Below, piece by piece: positions 13,791-25,538 of a stretch of 64,000 bases of DNA. The stretch is taken from NCBI GenBank assembly GCA_907165135.1, contig OU015569.1, forward strand, positions 4,464,001 to 4,528,000, in the 5' to 3' direction. A program made the position numbers and the translations under genes. The notes under the pieces were generated by a model. It was not told where the DNA came from. It searched no databases and worked only from the letters and a program-made list of their open reading frames with translations. Source of the DNA: Oikopleura dioica (lineage: Eukaryota; Chordata; Appendicularia; Copelata; Oikopleuridae). How positions within the stretch are numbered: position 1 is the stretch's first letter; each line of letters starts with the position of its first letter.

Positions 13791-14597
13791 TGGCTCACGG
13801 CGATGAACATTCTCTCTGAATGCGAAAGTCAATAATTGTTTCTCTTCTACAAGGTCGTAAACAGACAATTCGCTTATACCTCGTTGGGGGCACTGGCCCA
13901 GGTGGCGGTTCGTCTGATTTCGCAATGGTCAACTCTTGTGGAGCAGTATCCTATGTTCTCCGATTTGCATATCAATGTACACTCAGTCTTAATTTGATTG
14001 ACCTCAACGCTCAAGTTGATAGATCGGAAGCTGAATCGGACCAATTCGATTGGCCACGTATAATAAACATACGATTTACGACCAACGCTTACAAGTAGTA
14101 AAATAAGAACTATTCTCGAAAATATTTGAAATTCTTGAGTTAGCGATTTTAACTCTCTCTTGACTTTCGTGAGTCACGACTAAGACAGGAAACTATTGCT
14201 TCATTTACGTACCCGCTCATCGACTTAGACGTTTATTTCAGCGATCTTTCTGATCCGATCTGCGTCTCGATTCAAAATCAATGGATTTATGATTTTTATT
14301 GAGACAGGATAAAAAATCAATTGACGCCCGCATAAACTAAGACTCTGCTAAAAAACCCAAAAATTATCTCAAGGGCAGTATTCTCAAAAACCTGCTGTTT
14401 AGCTTTTATTCAAATTAAAAGAAATACTTATCAGAATTGACGAAAATGGGGAGCTTCGCAGTATAACGATTAAGCTACATGTATAGTTTCGAGGTTCATA
14501 ATGCAAACAGGAAATTGAATAAAACTGTGAAGTAGAAGAGAACAGACTATATATCAGTGAGAACGGAAATTTGTTACAACTTGCAGAGCTATCATGT
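13791..14597. other. Intergenic region between PSMC2 and Piezo
   Basis: About 800 nt separating the PSMC2 stop from the Piezo start. It should contain the Piezo promoter and 5' UTR. No coding signal beyond the in-frame upstream extension of Piezo to 13925 was seen. Confidence 0.4.
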
Positions 14598-16186
14598 TTA
14601 GTTGTAGGTCATGTAGCGACCTGTCGAACTGAACTTGGCATATGACTTGATAACCTTCTGCACAGCATCGAGGAAGTCTTTTTCCGTGGCAACCTGAAAT
14701 CACTGTAGAGAAAAATATTCAGAACGAATTCACCTTTCGTCTAGAACGAATTGCAAACATGCCAGCTTCTGTACAGACGGATCTAATTTCCGCACCAGTA
14801 GCGTTTGGACAAAGACGAGCAAGAAGCTCCCATCGAATGTCACGCTCACAGCTCATGCTTCGCGCATGAATTTTGAATATACTTGTTCGTCCCTCCATGT
14901 CAGGAACTGTGAACTCGATTTTTCGATCAAGACGACCGGGTCGCATCAGAGCGGGATCAAGCGTATCGGGACGGTTCGTAGCCATAAGGACTTTAATGTT
15001 TCCACGAGCGTCAAAGCCATCGAGCTAAAGGCATCGATAAGTTGGTACGAAACATCGCATTTATGAATGTACCTGATTAATAAGTTCCAACATAGTTCTC
15101 TGGACTTCGTTGTCTCCGCCGGATCCGTCGTCGAATCGTGCACCACCGACGGCGTCGATTTCGTCGAAAAAGATAATGCACGCCTTTTTCGTTCGTGCCA
15201 TTTCAAAAAGTTCTCGCACCATTCTTGCACCTTCGCCCACGTATTTCTGGACAAGTTCCGAGCCGATGACTCTGATGAAGCACGCGTCGGTTCTGTTGGC
15301 GACTGCTCTGGCGCACAGAGTCTTTCCGGTTCCTGGAGGACCATACATGAGCACACCCTTAGGGGGGTCGATTCCCAAGTTGACAAACTTCTCTGGGTTC
15401 AACAGAGGAATTTCGACAACTTCGCGCATCTTCTCGATGGCGTCCTTACAACCTCCAACGTCGGAATATGTCACATCGGGTTTCTCTTCGACCGTCATCA
15501 TAGTTACAGAAGGATCGATCTTTGGGGGAAGTGGGATGTTGATTTGATACTTTGTTCTGTCAACACCGACTCGCATGCCCTCTTCGATATCAGTAGGGGC
15601 CACCTTAAGATCCTTTAATAAAGAGTAAAGAATTCGACAATCACCTGTTGACCGAGATCAACGACGAACTTGGCGAACTGCTTTACATTAATGATGTATT
15701 TTGGCTCGGCAGAATCTGGCTCGATAATCTTCGTACATCGAGCAACTTGCAATGGCTGCTCGTTTTGACTCGCCTAGATTGTGCATGAGTCGAAAATAGA
15801 ACCCTGAAATACCTGTTTGTCTGCCGCCAAATCCCAGAGAGCTGGATGAGCAAGGCCAGTATCGGACTCTTTAATACCAGACAGGTCATTTACCCGTTTT
15901 ACTACGGCTTGTATATCGTCTTCTACCTTCTTGATTTGCTTGTGGTACGGACCCTGAAACAAATAATAAATTATACGTAACGCTATATATTTTTTCTAAA
16001 TAATCAGCTTCGTACCAAATTTTCTTATATCAAGGAATGTCTATCATATGAATTAATTACCTGTCCATATGTTTTAAGCAAATGGATATCCCCTGCATCG
16101 AGGGTCTGAATGTTGTCCTCTTTCTTCGCTTTATCATCTAGTCCGGTATTACGCTGGTCCTTGCCCAGATAGTCTTTAGGCGCCAT
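14598..16186 (-). CDS. PSMC2: 26S proteasome regulatory ATPase subunit 7 (Rpt1)
   Basis: Begins at 16186 ([11 protein letters not shown]) and ends at 14598 (GRYMTYN). The N-terminal coiled coil ([20 protein letters not shown]) and OB region precede the AAA+ domain: Walker A GPPGTGKT, Walker B IIFFDEID, sensor motif [20 protein letters not shown] and the arginine-finger region [11 protein letters not shown] are all intact. Rpt1 is one of six ATPases in the ring that unfolds ubiquitylated substrates into the 20S proteasome. At least five exons with short introns. The 5' end is preceded by TTTTTTCTTCAG a few bases before the ATG, a possible trans-splice acceptor. It is the last gene of the co-oriented run starting with KATNIP. 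Confidence 0.96.
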
Positions 16187-16443
16187 GTCTGTCTGAAGAA
16201 AAAACTAACTGAATCAAAATGGCGCGAATGAATGAATAAATATATAGAAATACAGAGTGGGGAAAAAGGTAAGTTGGCGGTAAGTTTACAGAATCTGCTG
16301 AGCAGTCAAGATCTACACAAAATTAGTTGAACGAATGAGAAGCGAAGGAAAGAAAGAAAGAGAAGTGATGAAGAATAGTACTTTTTTGTTTGCTTTCTGA
16401 GGTAAGGAACTTGCAGTGATGGTTAGTCTGATTGGGAGAGGCA

Positions 16444-19366
16444 CTAGAAATCATAGTCGTCTACAGTCTTATCATTCTCGTCAGACACACGCGATTTGCA
16501 AACGTCGGATAGACGCTGCTCCAGCTGTTTGTGTTTTGACTGGTCGCCGATGCTCAAGTCACCGTGAGATCTGAACTTCAGGTTAAACATGGAGTCTCAA
16601 TTAAATAGATCCTGCTCTAGAAATTCGAATACGAAATAATTGTACCTGTACGAAAGTGCAAGGGCTACCATATAATCATCAAACGAATATCTTGGTCCAG
16701 ATTCTTCTACAGAGGCGACAAGACCTTCCGGTCGTTGATAGAGTAACTCAAAGTACTGGCGCGCCTGGTCGAGCGCCGGCTCCCGGTTCATCGTGATATT
16801 CGTCAGTGCTTGCTGGATCGTGAAAATGTTGCGGCAAATCTTCTTGACACCTGATTCGCTTATTTTCGTCATTTTACGCGCGCCTTCCATCAGCAAAGTG
16901 CGAAGTTGCTGGCCGAGCCCCTCAAATACGAAACGGTACTTTTGAGGTTGAAGAGAGCCTTAATTTCTCATAATGCATTATGTTACGTTTCTTTTTAGCA
17001 CCTTGTAGAACATCTTCAATTTGCTTGAGCTCCGTTTCAAGTCGTTCGACTTCTACGTCCGTTTCTAGGGCGTCGCTGTTTCCAACATTGAATTTGGCGC
17101 CTTTGAAAAGCGGGGCTAAAAACAGAAAACATCGTACGCGCTGTTCAAGATGCAGGTACATCAAGCAGTTTTCAGAAAGTGACTGGAATCGGCCAAGAAT
17201 TTGGTTAAGTTGCATTAGTACGTCGCTATCTCGCCCACTATTAAAATATTATACCGCGAGTTTCAGTTGAAGTACTTACTGTGAGGTGAGTAATCCAAAT
17301 GTCTTTCGAAGTTTGTTAGTTAGCCATTCGAGACTTTCGTGAAGATTCGCTACTGCTTTAATGTCTGTGTGATCTTCGATGATAGTTTGACGTGATATTT
17401 CTTTATCTTTCAAAACCTAAAAAGGGTTGATTGTCGTTAAAATTGATCGTTTTATACTTCTGTGATCATTTCAGCCTCTTCTTTGAGCATAACCTGCGCG
17501 GCTTTATTTGAATCACTCTTCACAGAGATCCCAAAAGCTCTCCTCCAGCAAGGAGACCCTTGAATAAGCTTTCTTAACTCGGAGTTGTTTGTCAATTGAT
17601 TCGAGAGAATCTCTTGATCTTCGGGCGTCACCAAGTTTTGAAGCGGCTCATTTATGCTTTGGTAGAATTTCTGTAACACCGTACATATCATTATGAAGAA
17701 GGTTTCGGTGTATTCGTCGAGCTGGAGAAGGACATCGACGAGGTCCTCTACCTGACGGAAAACGACAAGAGCGGATTGAAGGATAGGCGACGGCGAGCTG
17801 GCAGACTTCTGATGTGCGCTGTCGGAGATAACTTTCAACGGATCTGTAACTTTCGTCGCAGCATCCAGCTCAGAACTAACATCGTGACCAAGTTGCTTGA
17901 TGAAGGTTTTCTCGATATGCTCAACAACGAACGTGTAAAGAGCAATGTGGCGCCCTGGCTCGATATTTATCTCTTTTTCGATTTCTGCGATAAAGGAACT
18001 AGAATTTACTTTTACTCCGCGACTCATTTTTAGATTTTTACCTCAATGAACGATATATTCCCGTAATATTCCTTGCACTAGTTTTGCAAACAGGCACTGC
18101 GGAGAAGTAAGTTTCAGAGGAATTGTCGTTCTCTTGCCTCTTCTCGCGCAAGTAGGTGTTCATCGAAATCGCATGTCCAGAAGCGTCGAAGCGGAATAAC
18201 TTGTGCTTGCGCTTGGAGCCAAGTTCAACACCGATCGTGCTCAGACGGTTGAAAGTTCCACTGATATCTTCTTCCAAATATTCGACCAAAAGAAATTTAA
18301 GGACAGTCTGTATTTTTAGCCACACGTCTATAGTTGTGTACGGTCGTTTAGCCTTTGGCGAAAGACTTTCGAGAAGAGTCTGATGCATTCTTGCCACTGA
18401 ACGGAACTGGGCGAAAATGTTTTCGAGAAGTTCGCTAAAAGTCGTTAAAATACAATTGTCAATGAAGTCCTACCTCAGTACCTTCGAGCTCTGCACTCCC
18501 TCTTCTTTGTGATACTCCTTGTCAGAAACATGCGTTGTTTCCCTGTTTATTATTCCAGACAATTCCGTGTCAATTCTGTTTCTTAGTTCCTCGGTAGCTG
18601 CATCTGTTTTGCCAAGACATTCGATCGCTTGAGCAAATTTTCTCATCTTTTCGAGACTCTCTGACATTTCCGTTTTGCTGTGTTGGCCGTAGATCAGTCG
18701 CTGAAGCTCGGTTATGAGCTTTTCGTAGACAATTTGATGTTTCGACTTAAAATTCTCATAAGATTGGTTCTAATCATTCAAGAAAACCTGTATTTCGGCA
18801 CGCAAGTCATGGAGAGCTCCTACCAGCGCCAAGTCATTGTTGCACCAGTTGAGTGCCTGGGTGATCTTTTCAACGCACTGTGTCCACTCGCCTTCGTACA
18901 TCAATTTATCGACCTCCATCGGTGCAGCTCTGATCTTTTCCACTTGCTCGAGCAGCGTCACTTCTTTTTTGTACTCGATGCCGTCAATCCATAATCCGCG
19001 GAGCTCATCCTGTCGACAGTGCAACAACTGCTTGCACTGCCCAAGCTTCTCTCGAACTTCAGTCATACGCGCGCGGCAGTTCGAAATTCCAGCATTGATG
19101 TCACTGAACCGGCGGATCGTTACTGAGATTTCTTCGTAATTCGCCTCAACCGCTTTGTCCAGCTTTCTGTCTACGTCGGCAAAGGCCTCTTCCAGTTTCT
19201 CTCGTTCCGCATCTCGATGTCTAATTTAATGCTCAGAAAACAAAGAAACCCGTTTATTTTCGCATTAGACTTTATTTACGAACCTAGAATCAGAATGGTC
19301 TTCAAGAGTCCGAATTACGGACATCAACAAACTGGACGGATCGCGAATAAATCCAGACTTCACCAT
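16444..19366 (-). CDS. EXOC4: Exocyst complex component 4 (Sec8)
   Basis: Starts at 19366 (MVKSGFIRDPSSLLM). An N-terminal coiled-coil region (DAEREKLEEAFADVDRKLDK; REKLGQCKQLLHCRQDELR) is followed by helical CorEx-type sequence. The C-terminus is diagnostic: SGVKKICRNIFTIQQALTNI and LDQARQYFELLYQRPEGL. The reading frame meets a TGA at 16597, but a GTACAA donor and a CTTCAG acceptor (intron 16571-16645, 75 nt) remove it and give YRSHGDLSIGDQSKHKQLEQ, matching the known family C-terminus; the stop is then at 16444. Sec8 is a subunit of the octameric exocyst that tethers secretory vesicles to the plasma membrane. AATTAG lies directly before the ATG, 115 nt after the previous gene, consistent with operon processing. 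Confidence 0.93.
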
Positions 19367-19480
19367 TCTAATTGAATAAAATGCGATGAACGGGAGATAG
19401 AATAAAAATAAGAAAATAAAGTAAGAAATAGAAAAATGAGATAGTTTGTAGAGCAGTGGTTGAGGAAGGATGATAATTAA

Positions 19481-22100
19481 TTAAGATGATGATGCATTGG
19501 AATCGTTTGAGTTGGAATTATTTGAGTTTGTTCGGTTTGGAAGGTTTTCTTTCTTTTCGATGTTTTTGATACGATCCTCCAGTTCGCTCATGAAGGACGT
19601 TGAAGACTTGAGCTTCTCGCGCAAGGAGTTTTTCTCCCTTTCCAATCGTACATTACGATCTATTTCATGTTTGTTTAATTAGTAGCAAGATAAAACTACC
19701 TGTGAGAGATTGAAATCCCTGTTGAATATTTCCGGCGAGTAGTTTTGTCGAATACAATTGAATGGCGTCGGTTTGAGTGAGGACTCTGTGCAGCCCACTT
19801 CTCAGCTGATTTGACAGCCTGCAATCTAGCGGATACGCATAAGGATCATCCTTCTTCTTCGAATGCGACGAAAGTCGATTCATCGCTAAAACAGCAATAG
19901 CGGCCTTTCGGAAGCGCAGAATCGCACCAGCTTTTGACCATTTTTCAGTCTTTGAAAGTTTTCTGAAATATTGGAATAGACAACTATTTATAAGACGAAT
20001 TACTTTTTGTTGATCTCTCGGACCGTTGTCCTCAAAAACTTCTTCATCTTCTCAAAATGATCTAGCTGCTGAACAAGCAAGTCTCGCTGTTCAACCAACT
20101 GCTGCTGCTGGAGGTTGATCTTGTTCAACTGTTCAAGCTGCATCGTAGCTTCGTATTTTGCCATTTCGTCGAGCTGTGAGTTCGACATTTTCAACTGTTT
20201 CTCCGCCTTCTCGCACTTGCGAACAGCTTTGATCAGATTTGCCTCAGCCGTTTTTGCGCGCTTTTGCCACTCTGCACGCAAGGTGTCTAGTTCAGCCAGC
20301 ATTCCTTCGTATTCTAAGAATTCCTTTACTTTTCAGACTTTCGTAATTAATTTTTTACCATTTTTCTGTCTGGCAATCTCGACCCTGAACTCTTCATCCT
20401 TTTCGGCCATGATTATTTCGTGTTTTCGCGTCAATTGACTCGAACTCGTCACATTCTTTGCTTGTTCCGCCGTCAGGTGAGATAGAGCCTGTTCAGTTTT
20501 TCGGTTCTGTTTTGACAGAGTTTCAAGCTTTCGTTGACTGAGCTCGAGCTTTTCTTCGAGTGCGCGTTTTATGTCCTCGTAGTTGGCAACTTGTTCCTTG
20601 AGGCTTTCACTTTCGTTTTCTTTTTGGATCAAGTTTCCGTTCTGTTGCTGCACTTGCGACTGTAACTTCGCTTTCTCTCCTTCAGTGGTCTTGTACTTGC
20701 GTTCGATCTCGCCTGCATGATTCTTGAGTGATATCAGCGACAGTTCTTGCTTCGTGTTCAGTTCCATCAAGTCTTCAATCTTCTTGAACTGATCAGTCAA
20801 CTGGGCATCCTTTCGTTGGTTCAGTTTCAAGATTTCTTGCAACTCAGACTCGCTGTTTTTGATCGTTTCTTCGTGATCTCTGATCGTCTTTTCAAACTAA
20901 CAAAGGGTTAAAATTTCATTCATTGATTCCATGAATACCTTCGATCGTTGATCTTCAATTCGTTTTCTCCAAGCTTCCTCTTCTTTCTGAATGTTGATCA
21001 GGTCTTCATGTTTGGCACGCTTGAGTGACTCAACATCTGATGCGAGTTTTTCGACTTGTCTTTCAGATGATTCAACTTGTCGGTTGAGCTCTTGTTTCGT
21101 TCTCTGCTCGTCTTGCAGCGCATTTTCGAGATGAGCCAACTCCCTATCTTTGTCCGCGCATGCTTTCGACAAATTATCTCTGTGAAAAAAGATTTAATGA
21201 CTCTTTCAAGAAGCAAAATTATCACCGTTTGAGATTCACTTGTTCGACTTCTTCGGAGAGGTCTCGAATTGTTAGCCCATTAGACTTGATTTTCCCTTCT
21301 AAGCTGGTTATTTCTGCTAATCTCTCGGCAGCTAAGCACTCGGACTTTTTAAGCCGCTCAGACAGAACTTCTAGTTCGCGAAGAAGACCCTTCTGTTGTT
21401 CGATTTCTGTAAGAGCAAGGTCAAGCTTTTCACATGTCGCACTAAAAAAGGGATGTCATGCTAAAGTTTCAAGAAACAAGAGCTACCTCAGCTCCATTTT
21501 CGTGCTGGTTAGACTCTCCGTAACTTCGTTTCTCGACATGTTTGCATGCTCGAGCTCAACGCAAAGGGTGCGATTGTGATTTTGCTTTCGAGCGCTTTGC
21601 TCCTCCACCTGCGCCAGTCGAGTCCCTAGCGTTTCCTTTTCCGACGTCAGGGCTGCGTTTTGGCTTCTCAAGCCTTCAACTTCTATTCTAGAGAGTTTCA
21701 GGCGATTTTCGAGGTCTTCTTTCTGACGCGAGCTTTCGTCGGCGCGGGATTCCGTTTGTTGAAGGCGACGTTTTTCAACTTCCACGGCTTCATTTGACTC
21801 CCTCAGTTTCTTTGACAGTTGTTGATGCTCTTTCTAAATGAAACTATTCTATATATTTTTACATAATCAGAGAAATACCTTCATTTGCGACACAATATCC
21901 TCGCCACCGTCGAGCTTCGACTGTAAGTGCTTGATTTTCTTTGACAGAGAGCCATTCGCCTGCGTTAAAGTGAGCTTTTCGTCCTTGAGTCTTTTGATCT
22001 CACGATTTAAATTGGTGTGAATCTCGCAAAACTGCGCATTCTCCGCCGCTAATTTACGCGTCTCGTCAATGAGCCTCCCGAGATCAACTCCGTCATCCAT
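19481..22100 (-). CDS. Long coiled-coil protein, possibly centrosomal
   Basis: Start at 22100 (MDDGVDLGRLIDETRKLAAE), immediately downstream of GTTTTAG, a likely trans-splice acceptor. Almost the whole product, about 800 residues, is heptad-repeat coiled coil (for example LDEMAKYEATMQLEQLNKIN and KEDLENRLKLSRIEVEGLRS), with Lys, Glu, Gln and Leu dominant. Near the C-terminus a non-coiled segment at about 19960-19850 reads KAGAILRFRKAAIAVLAMNR, which reminds me of the start of PACT centrosome-targeting domains; this is only a motif resemblance. It ends in an Asn/Ser-rich tail at 19481. Family not identified. Neighbours KATNIP and B9D2 are ciliary, so a centrosome or basal-body role is a reasonable guess. 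Confidence 0.75.
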
Positions 22101-22203
22101 TCTAAAACGGAGCAAAAAACTTATAGAGGAAGTTATTTGAAATGATATTGAAACGAAATTGAATAGGTCTTGAGGTGATTTTAAATCGATTTCATATTTT
22201 TTC

Positions 22204-23118
22204 TTATAAATTCGGCTTCGTTAAGGGAATTTTTAGATCGTTGAACAGCTTCTCGTTCCACAGAGCGTATTTCATCGTGTTACTGCCGATCAGTTAATAA
22301 TCATTTTAAGTTATGAAAAAAGAAATTCGTTTATTTGTAGGCTACAAATAAACGAACTCATTTATCGAAAAAATGTCAACATTTATGAAAAAAGAAATTG
22401 ATTTGTAACTGTAGCTGAGTCGATTTGAAGTGTCATGTTGCTCGTTTGCATGAATCGAGTGGTTGACTTGCGTCCAGACCTGGAGCATTATAAAAAGAAG
22501 ACGAGACCTTCCACCTACCTTGAGCCTAAAACCCTGCTTCAGCAAATCACCAAATGGTGATTCCTCTGGCTTTTCATAAGCTAGCAGTCCCATGGCTCGT
22601 TCCAAGTCTGGGAGACACTCTGGATGATCCCCCTTTTCGACAATATCTTCCTGCGCGAACTTGATTGCTTCGGTGAAGTCCTTGGCACGAATGAGCTCGA
22701 CAAGGTGCAGGGTTTGAAGGTAAAAGTGGAGAAGATGATCGTCGTCCAGCATTTCTGGGAAGTTTTGATTGATCAGCGATTCAGCCTTTTTTATGTCGCC
22801 GCTGAGAATTGCTTCGCGGATCTAGTCTGAAATTCGTAAATGGAAATAATCAACCACAATTAAAAAAATCGACTCGTTCAATTTACAGTTACTTACAGAG
22901 CGTTGTATCTTTTGTAAGTCGGAAGGTTCCCCGTCTTCTATCTCATTGAGAAAGCCGATTTCTTTCGCCTCTTCGTCCATGATCTGGGACACATCGTGAA
23001 AGCCCTCACTTGTCAGGTATCCTTTAATAAGTTGATGCATCAGCTTGTGGTCAACATGCGTTTTGTTCAAAAAGTCTTCCCACGTCTTTTCACGGCCGTA
23101 CATAGGCTCCGGTTCCAT
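22204..23118 (-). CDS. GID8: GID/CTLH E3 ligase subunit 8 (Twa1)
   Basis: Exons 23118-22898, 22821-22519, 22479-22415 and 22282-22204. The first holds the LisH motif (DHKLMHQLIKGYLTSEGFHD); the second holds CTLH and CRA domains (LLHFYLQTLHLVELIRAKDF; ECLPDLERAMGLLAYEKPEE, SPFGDLL). The last two give VWTQVNHSIHANEQHD and MKYALWNEKLFNDLKIPL, aligning end to end with the known family C-terminus. GID8 is a scaffold of the CTLH ubiquitin ligase. The last intron (22283-22414) has no GT donor in the phase needed, so its junction is inferred from family length; a stop reached without splicing would lie near 22342. The ATG is 7-8 nt after ATTCAG, fitting trans-splicing. Confidence 0.92.
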
Positions 23119-23260
23119 TTCCGTCTGAATTGATAATATTTTTAAGTTTCGTTTTAAAGAAAGAAAAAACCGATTTATAGTAAAAAAATAAAACGACCAA
23201 GCGGTTGGAAGATTGAATGATAAAGTGAGGCAGGAGAGTTAATCATGGCGATGTGAATTT

Positions 23261-23880
23261 CTAGGTTTCAATGCCGTACTTCTTGAAATTTCGCAGAACG
23301 GTGTACAGCTTTACTTTCACGTAGCCCATGGCTTCTGCAGCTAGTTGTTGTCTGAAATGTGTCAGTTGAAGTTTTTTGATAGGATTCATGCCTTTGTTGC
23401 GTTGCGCTGCTGATAATGTTCTCTGGCTCTGCCAGTTCCGGGGAGCTATCCAACAAGTAAGATTTGAGTCGTCCACGGATGGACTGATCGGCAGGACGCC
23501 ATGTTCCAATTTCGATTTCTTCGTAGCCAGCCGTTATTGGCAAAATACTAGAGCCATAACCGTAGAGCACGCGTCGCCCATTGCTGTCGACAAGGTACAC
23601 TTGGATCATAATCTGTGGCCAGCCCTGAATACCTCGCGCGCCAAAGTGCAGATCAACAAAGTGATTGAAATTCGCCTCGTCTTCGTCCTGAGGCCAGTCA
23701 GTTTGAGTTTGCCCTTCCTTGTTTCTGAAGACACACATTGCTATCATAGTATTACGCTTATCATTACCCAGAAATCAGTTTCCACGCAGCTCCGTATTTA
23801 ATCTTGTATCGGACGCAGAGCTTATTCTCCGGAAATCCGTATCCAGTGGCGATCTCTCCCAAATAGTGAATCTCCGCCAT
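23261..23880 (-). CDS. B9D2: B9 domain-containing protein 2 (transition-zone protein)
   Basis: Start at 23880 (MAEIHYLGEIATGYGFPENK), stop at 23261 (LRNFKKYGIET). The B9 domain is recognisable throughout: GQTQTDWPQD, NHFVDLHFGARGIQGWPQ, GYGSSILPITAGYEE, GTWRPADQ. Three exons; the second intron (23352-23391, 40 nt) uses a GC donor (AG|GCATGA) and a TTTCAG acceptor and keeps the frame (QQR-QQLAAEAMGYVKV). B9D2 works with B9D1 and MKS1 in the ciliary transition zone gate. Length (about 175 residues) is normal. The region between KATNIP and this ATG ends TTTCGTAG, a possible trans-splice acceptor. Confidence 0.94.
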
Positions 23881-24045
23881 TTCAATTTCAAATTTCGTCT
23901 ACGAAACAGCAATCAATCAAGAGAAAAGTAAAAAGATATATGTTTATATTCCAAAGTAGTACAAAAATAAAAGATGTGTGGTTAGAAGCAATTGACACAG
24001 AATAATGAATGAAAAGATAGAGAGCATCAGGCGGTGGTTGAACGA

Positions 24046-25538
24046 TTATTTCGGGAAGACAGGATCATTCTGGGCGATTCGGTTGAACACTTCTTCTTCG
24101 GTTGTGAATATGATCGGCTCTAGGGCGGGCGTGCTTTTGTCTCCTTGTCCGCACACGATTTCGTTGGAGAATATAACCTAAAAATGCGCGCTAGAAAGAG
24201 AATTATACAGTTGTCTTACTTTTTGATCAAGTCTCAGCTCCAAATGTTTGACTCCTCTTCGCGCATGAACCCGATTTCTGTTGTAATTCCAGACTCGAAT
24301 CATGGCGATGCTTTGGACTCGTTTGAATTCTAGCGTCACTCTCGGCTTTCTAGTTTTGGGAAGCTCGGCCAGCCATGTGTGCAGGTCATCTGAAGTGTTG
24401 TAATTTCCGTTGATGATGTTTTGCAATTTGGAGCGGGGATCGAGCACGCTTTCTCTGAAATCGTGGGAAGTGATTGAGCTCACTTTGACAATCTCGCCCT
24501 GAGTATTCCAGACTTCGAGGCCATTTAGCCCGGCGTAGTTTTGATCGCCCCAAGTCGAGTGAATGATCAGGTCGAGGATTTGGCCACTAGGTGTCACTGG
24601 AATGAAATCGCTGTACAACTCTTCTCTCTCTTCTTAAATCAAGGTAAAGAGCAAATAAAGGCGGTTTCTTACCTTCTATAGTTGGGTTGTTTTCTGAAAA
24701 ACTTTCGGAAAAGATGAGCGACGATCGACCTTTGTTCTTCCTTTCAAAGTTGTCGATCAGATTCCAGCTTTCTTGGAGAATGTTTCGTCGCTGTTCTTTC
24801 GCGCGGAGGGCGTCACCAGTAGAAACACTGCCTCCGAGTTCTGGGCTCGGACTGGAAGCGGTTGACGCTGTTTCTAACGAGGACTTGCTCCCATCTGAGA
24901 ACTCTTGCGAAGCAACTTTCAAAGTGGCAAAGGGAATGCTGCTGTCGAGCGTCCATCCCCGTCGTCCTGAGCGAGATGTGCACGCAGATAGCTACCAAAA
25001 GAGTGTTAAAAATTTGAATAAAGATATCACATGCGATTCGTCTTACCTGAGGAACAACCAACTCCCTAGATGAGGACGGGGTATGTACGCGTTCCTCGAC
25101 TGACTCGATTGAACTGCTCTTTTGCATTTCCGGGGTGGAACTCGACGAAGCTTCAAACTTGCCAGTGTGCTCGTCATCGTCAAAGGTCTCCGAGTACATG
25201 ATTCCTTCTTCCTCTTCGCTGTCATCGTCTTTGTCGAAGAAGGGTCCCTTGTCTTGCACCATGCTCTCCGCCCAAGACTTTCGAGTTGCGCGACTTGTTC
25301 CAAGCGCGGTCATCGGCTTCTTCGGTTCAGGAGATTTGGACGACGAAGCTGTGCTCACTCGGGATTGCGTTCTTGGCCCTGTTGCCGACTTCGCCCTCGT
25401 GTTGGCGCCGTTGACATAGGCAGAGAAACCGCGCTCGCGATCAATCTTCCGTTGCTGCTCGATGCTCTTTTCCTCGGCCTCGCGTCTCAGTCGATTCCGC
25501 TGCGCCAGAGCCGCCAAATAGACATCATGCCTTTTCAT
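24046..25538 (-). CDS. KATNIP: Katanin-interacting protein homologue (KATNIP/KIAA0556), short form
   Basis: Start at 25538 (MKRHDVYLAALAQRNRLRRE). The N-terminal third is a basic coiled coil, then a Ser/acid-rich linker (DKDDDSEEEEG). The DUF4457-type domain follows: YSDFIPVTPSGQILDLIIHS, NYAGLNGLEVWNTQGEIV, MIRVWNYNRNRVHARRGVKH. The C-terminus ends IIFTTEEEVFNRIAQ, close to the known family end. KATNIP binds microtubules and katanin at the ciliary base. The product is roughly 450 residues, far shorter than the vertebrate protein of about 1,600, so only one DUF4457 unit remains. Unlike the following genes its ATG is not preceded by a polypyrimidine-AG, as expected for the first gene of an operon. 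Confidence 0.85.

Noticed and set aside
15061-15618. Long plus-strand frames across PSMC2
   Set aside because: They are antisense shadows of the strongly conserved ATPase coding region on the minus strand.
16444-16600. Stop-codon readthrough at the end of EXOC4 (TGA at 16597 followed by about 50 open codons in the same frame)
   Set aside because: A GT-AG intron at 16571-16645 removes the stop and gives a C-terminus that matches the family better than readthrough.
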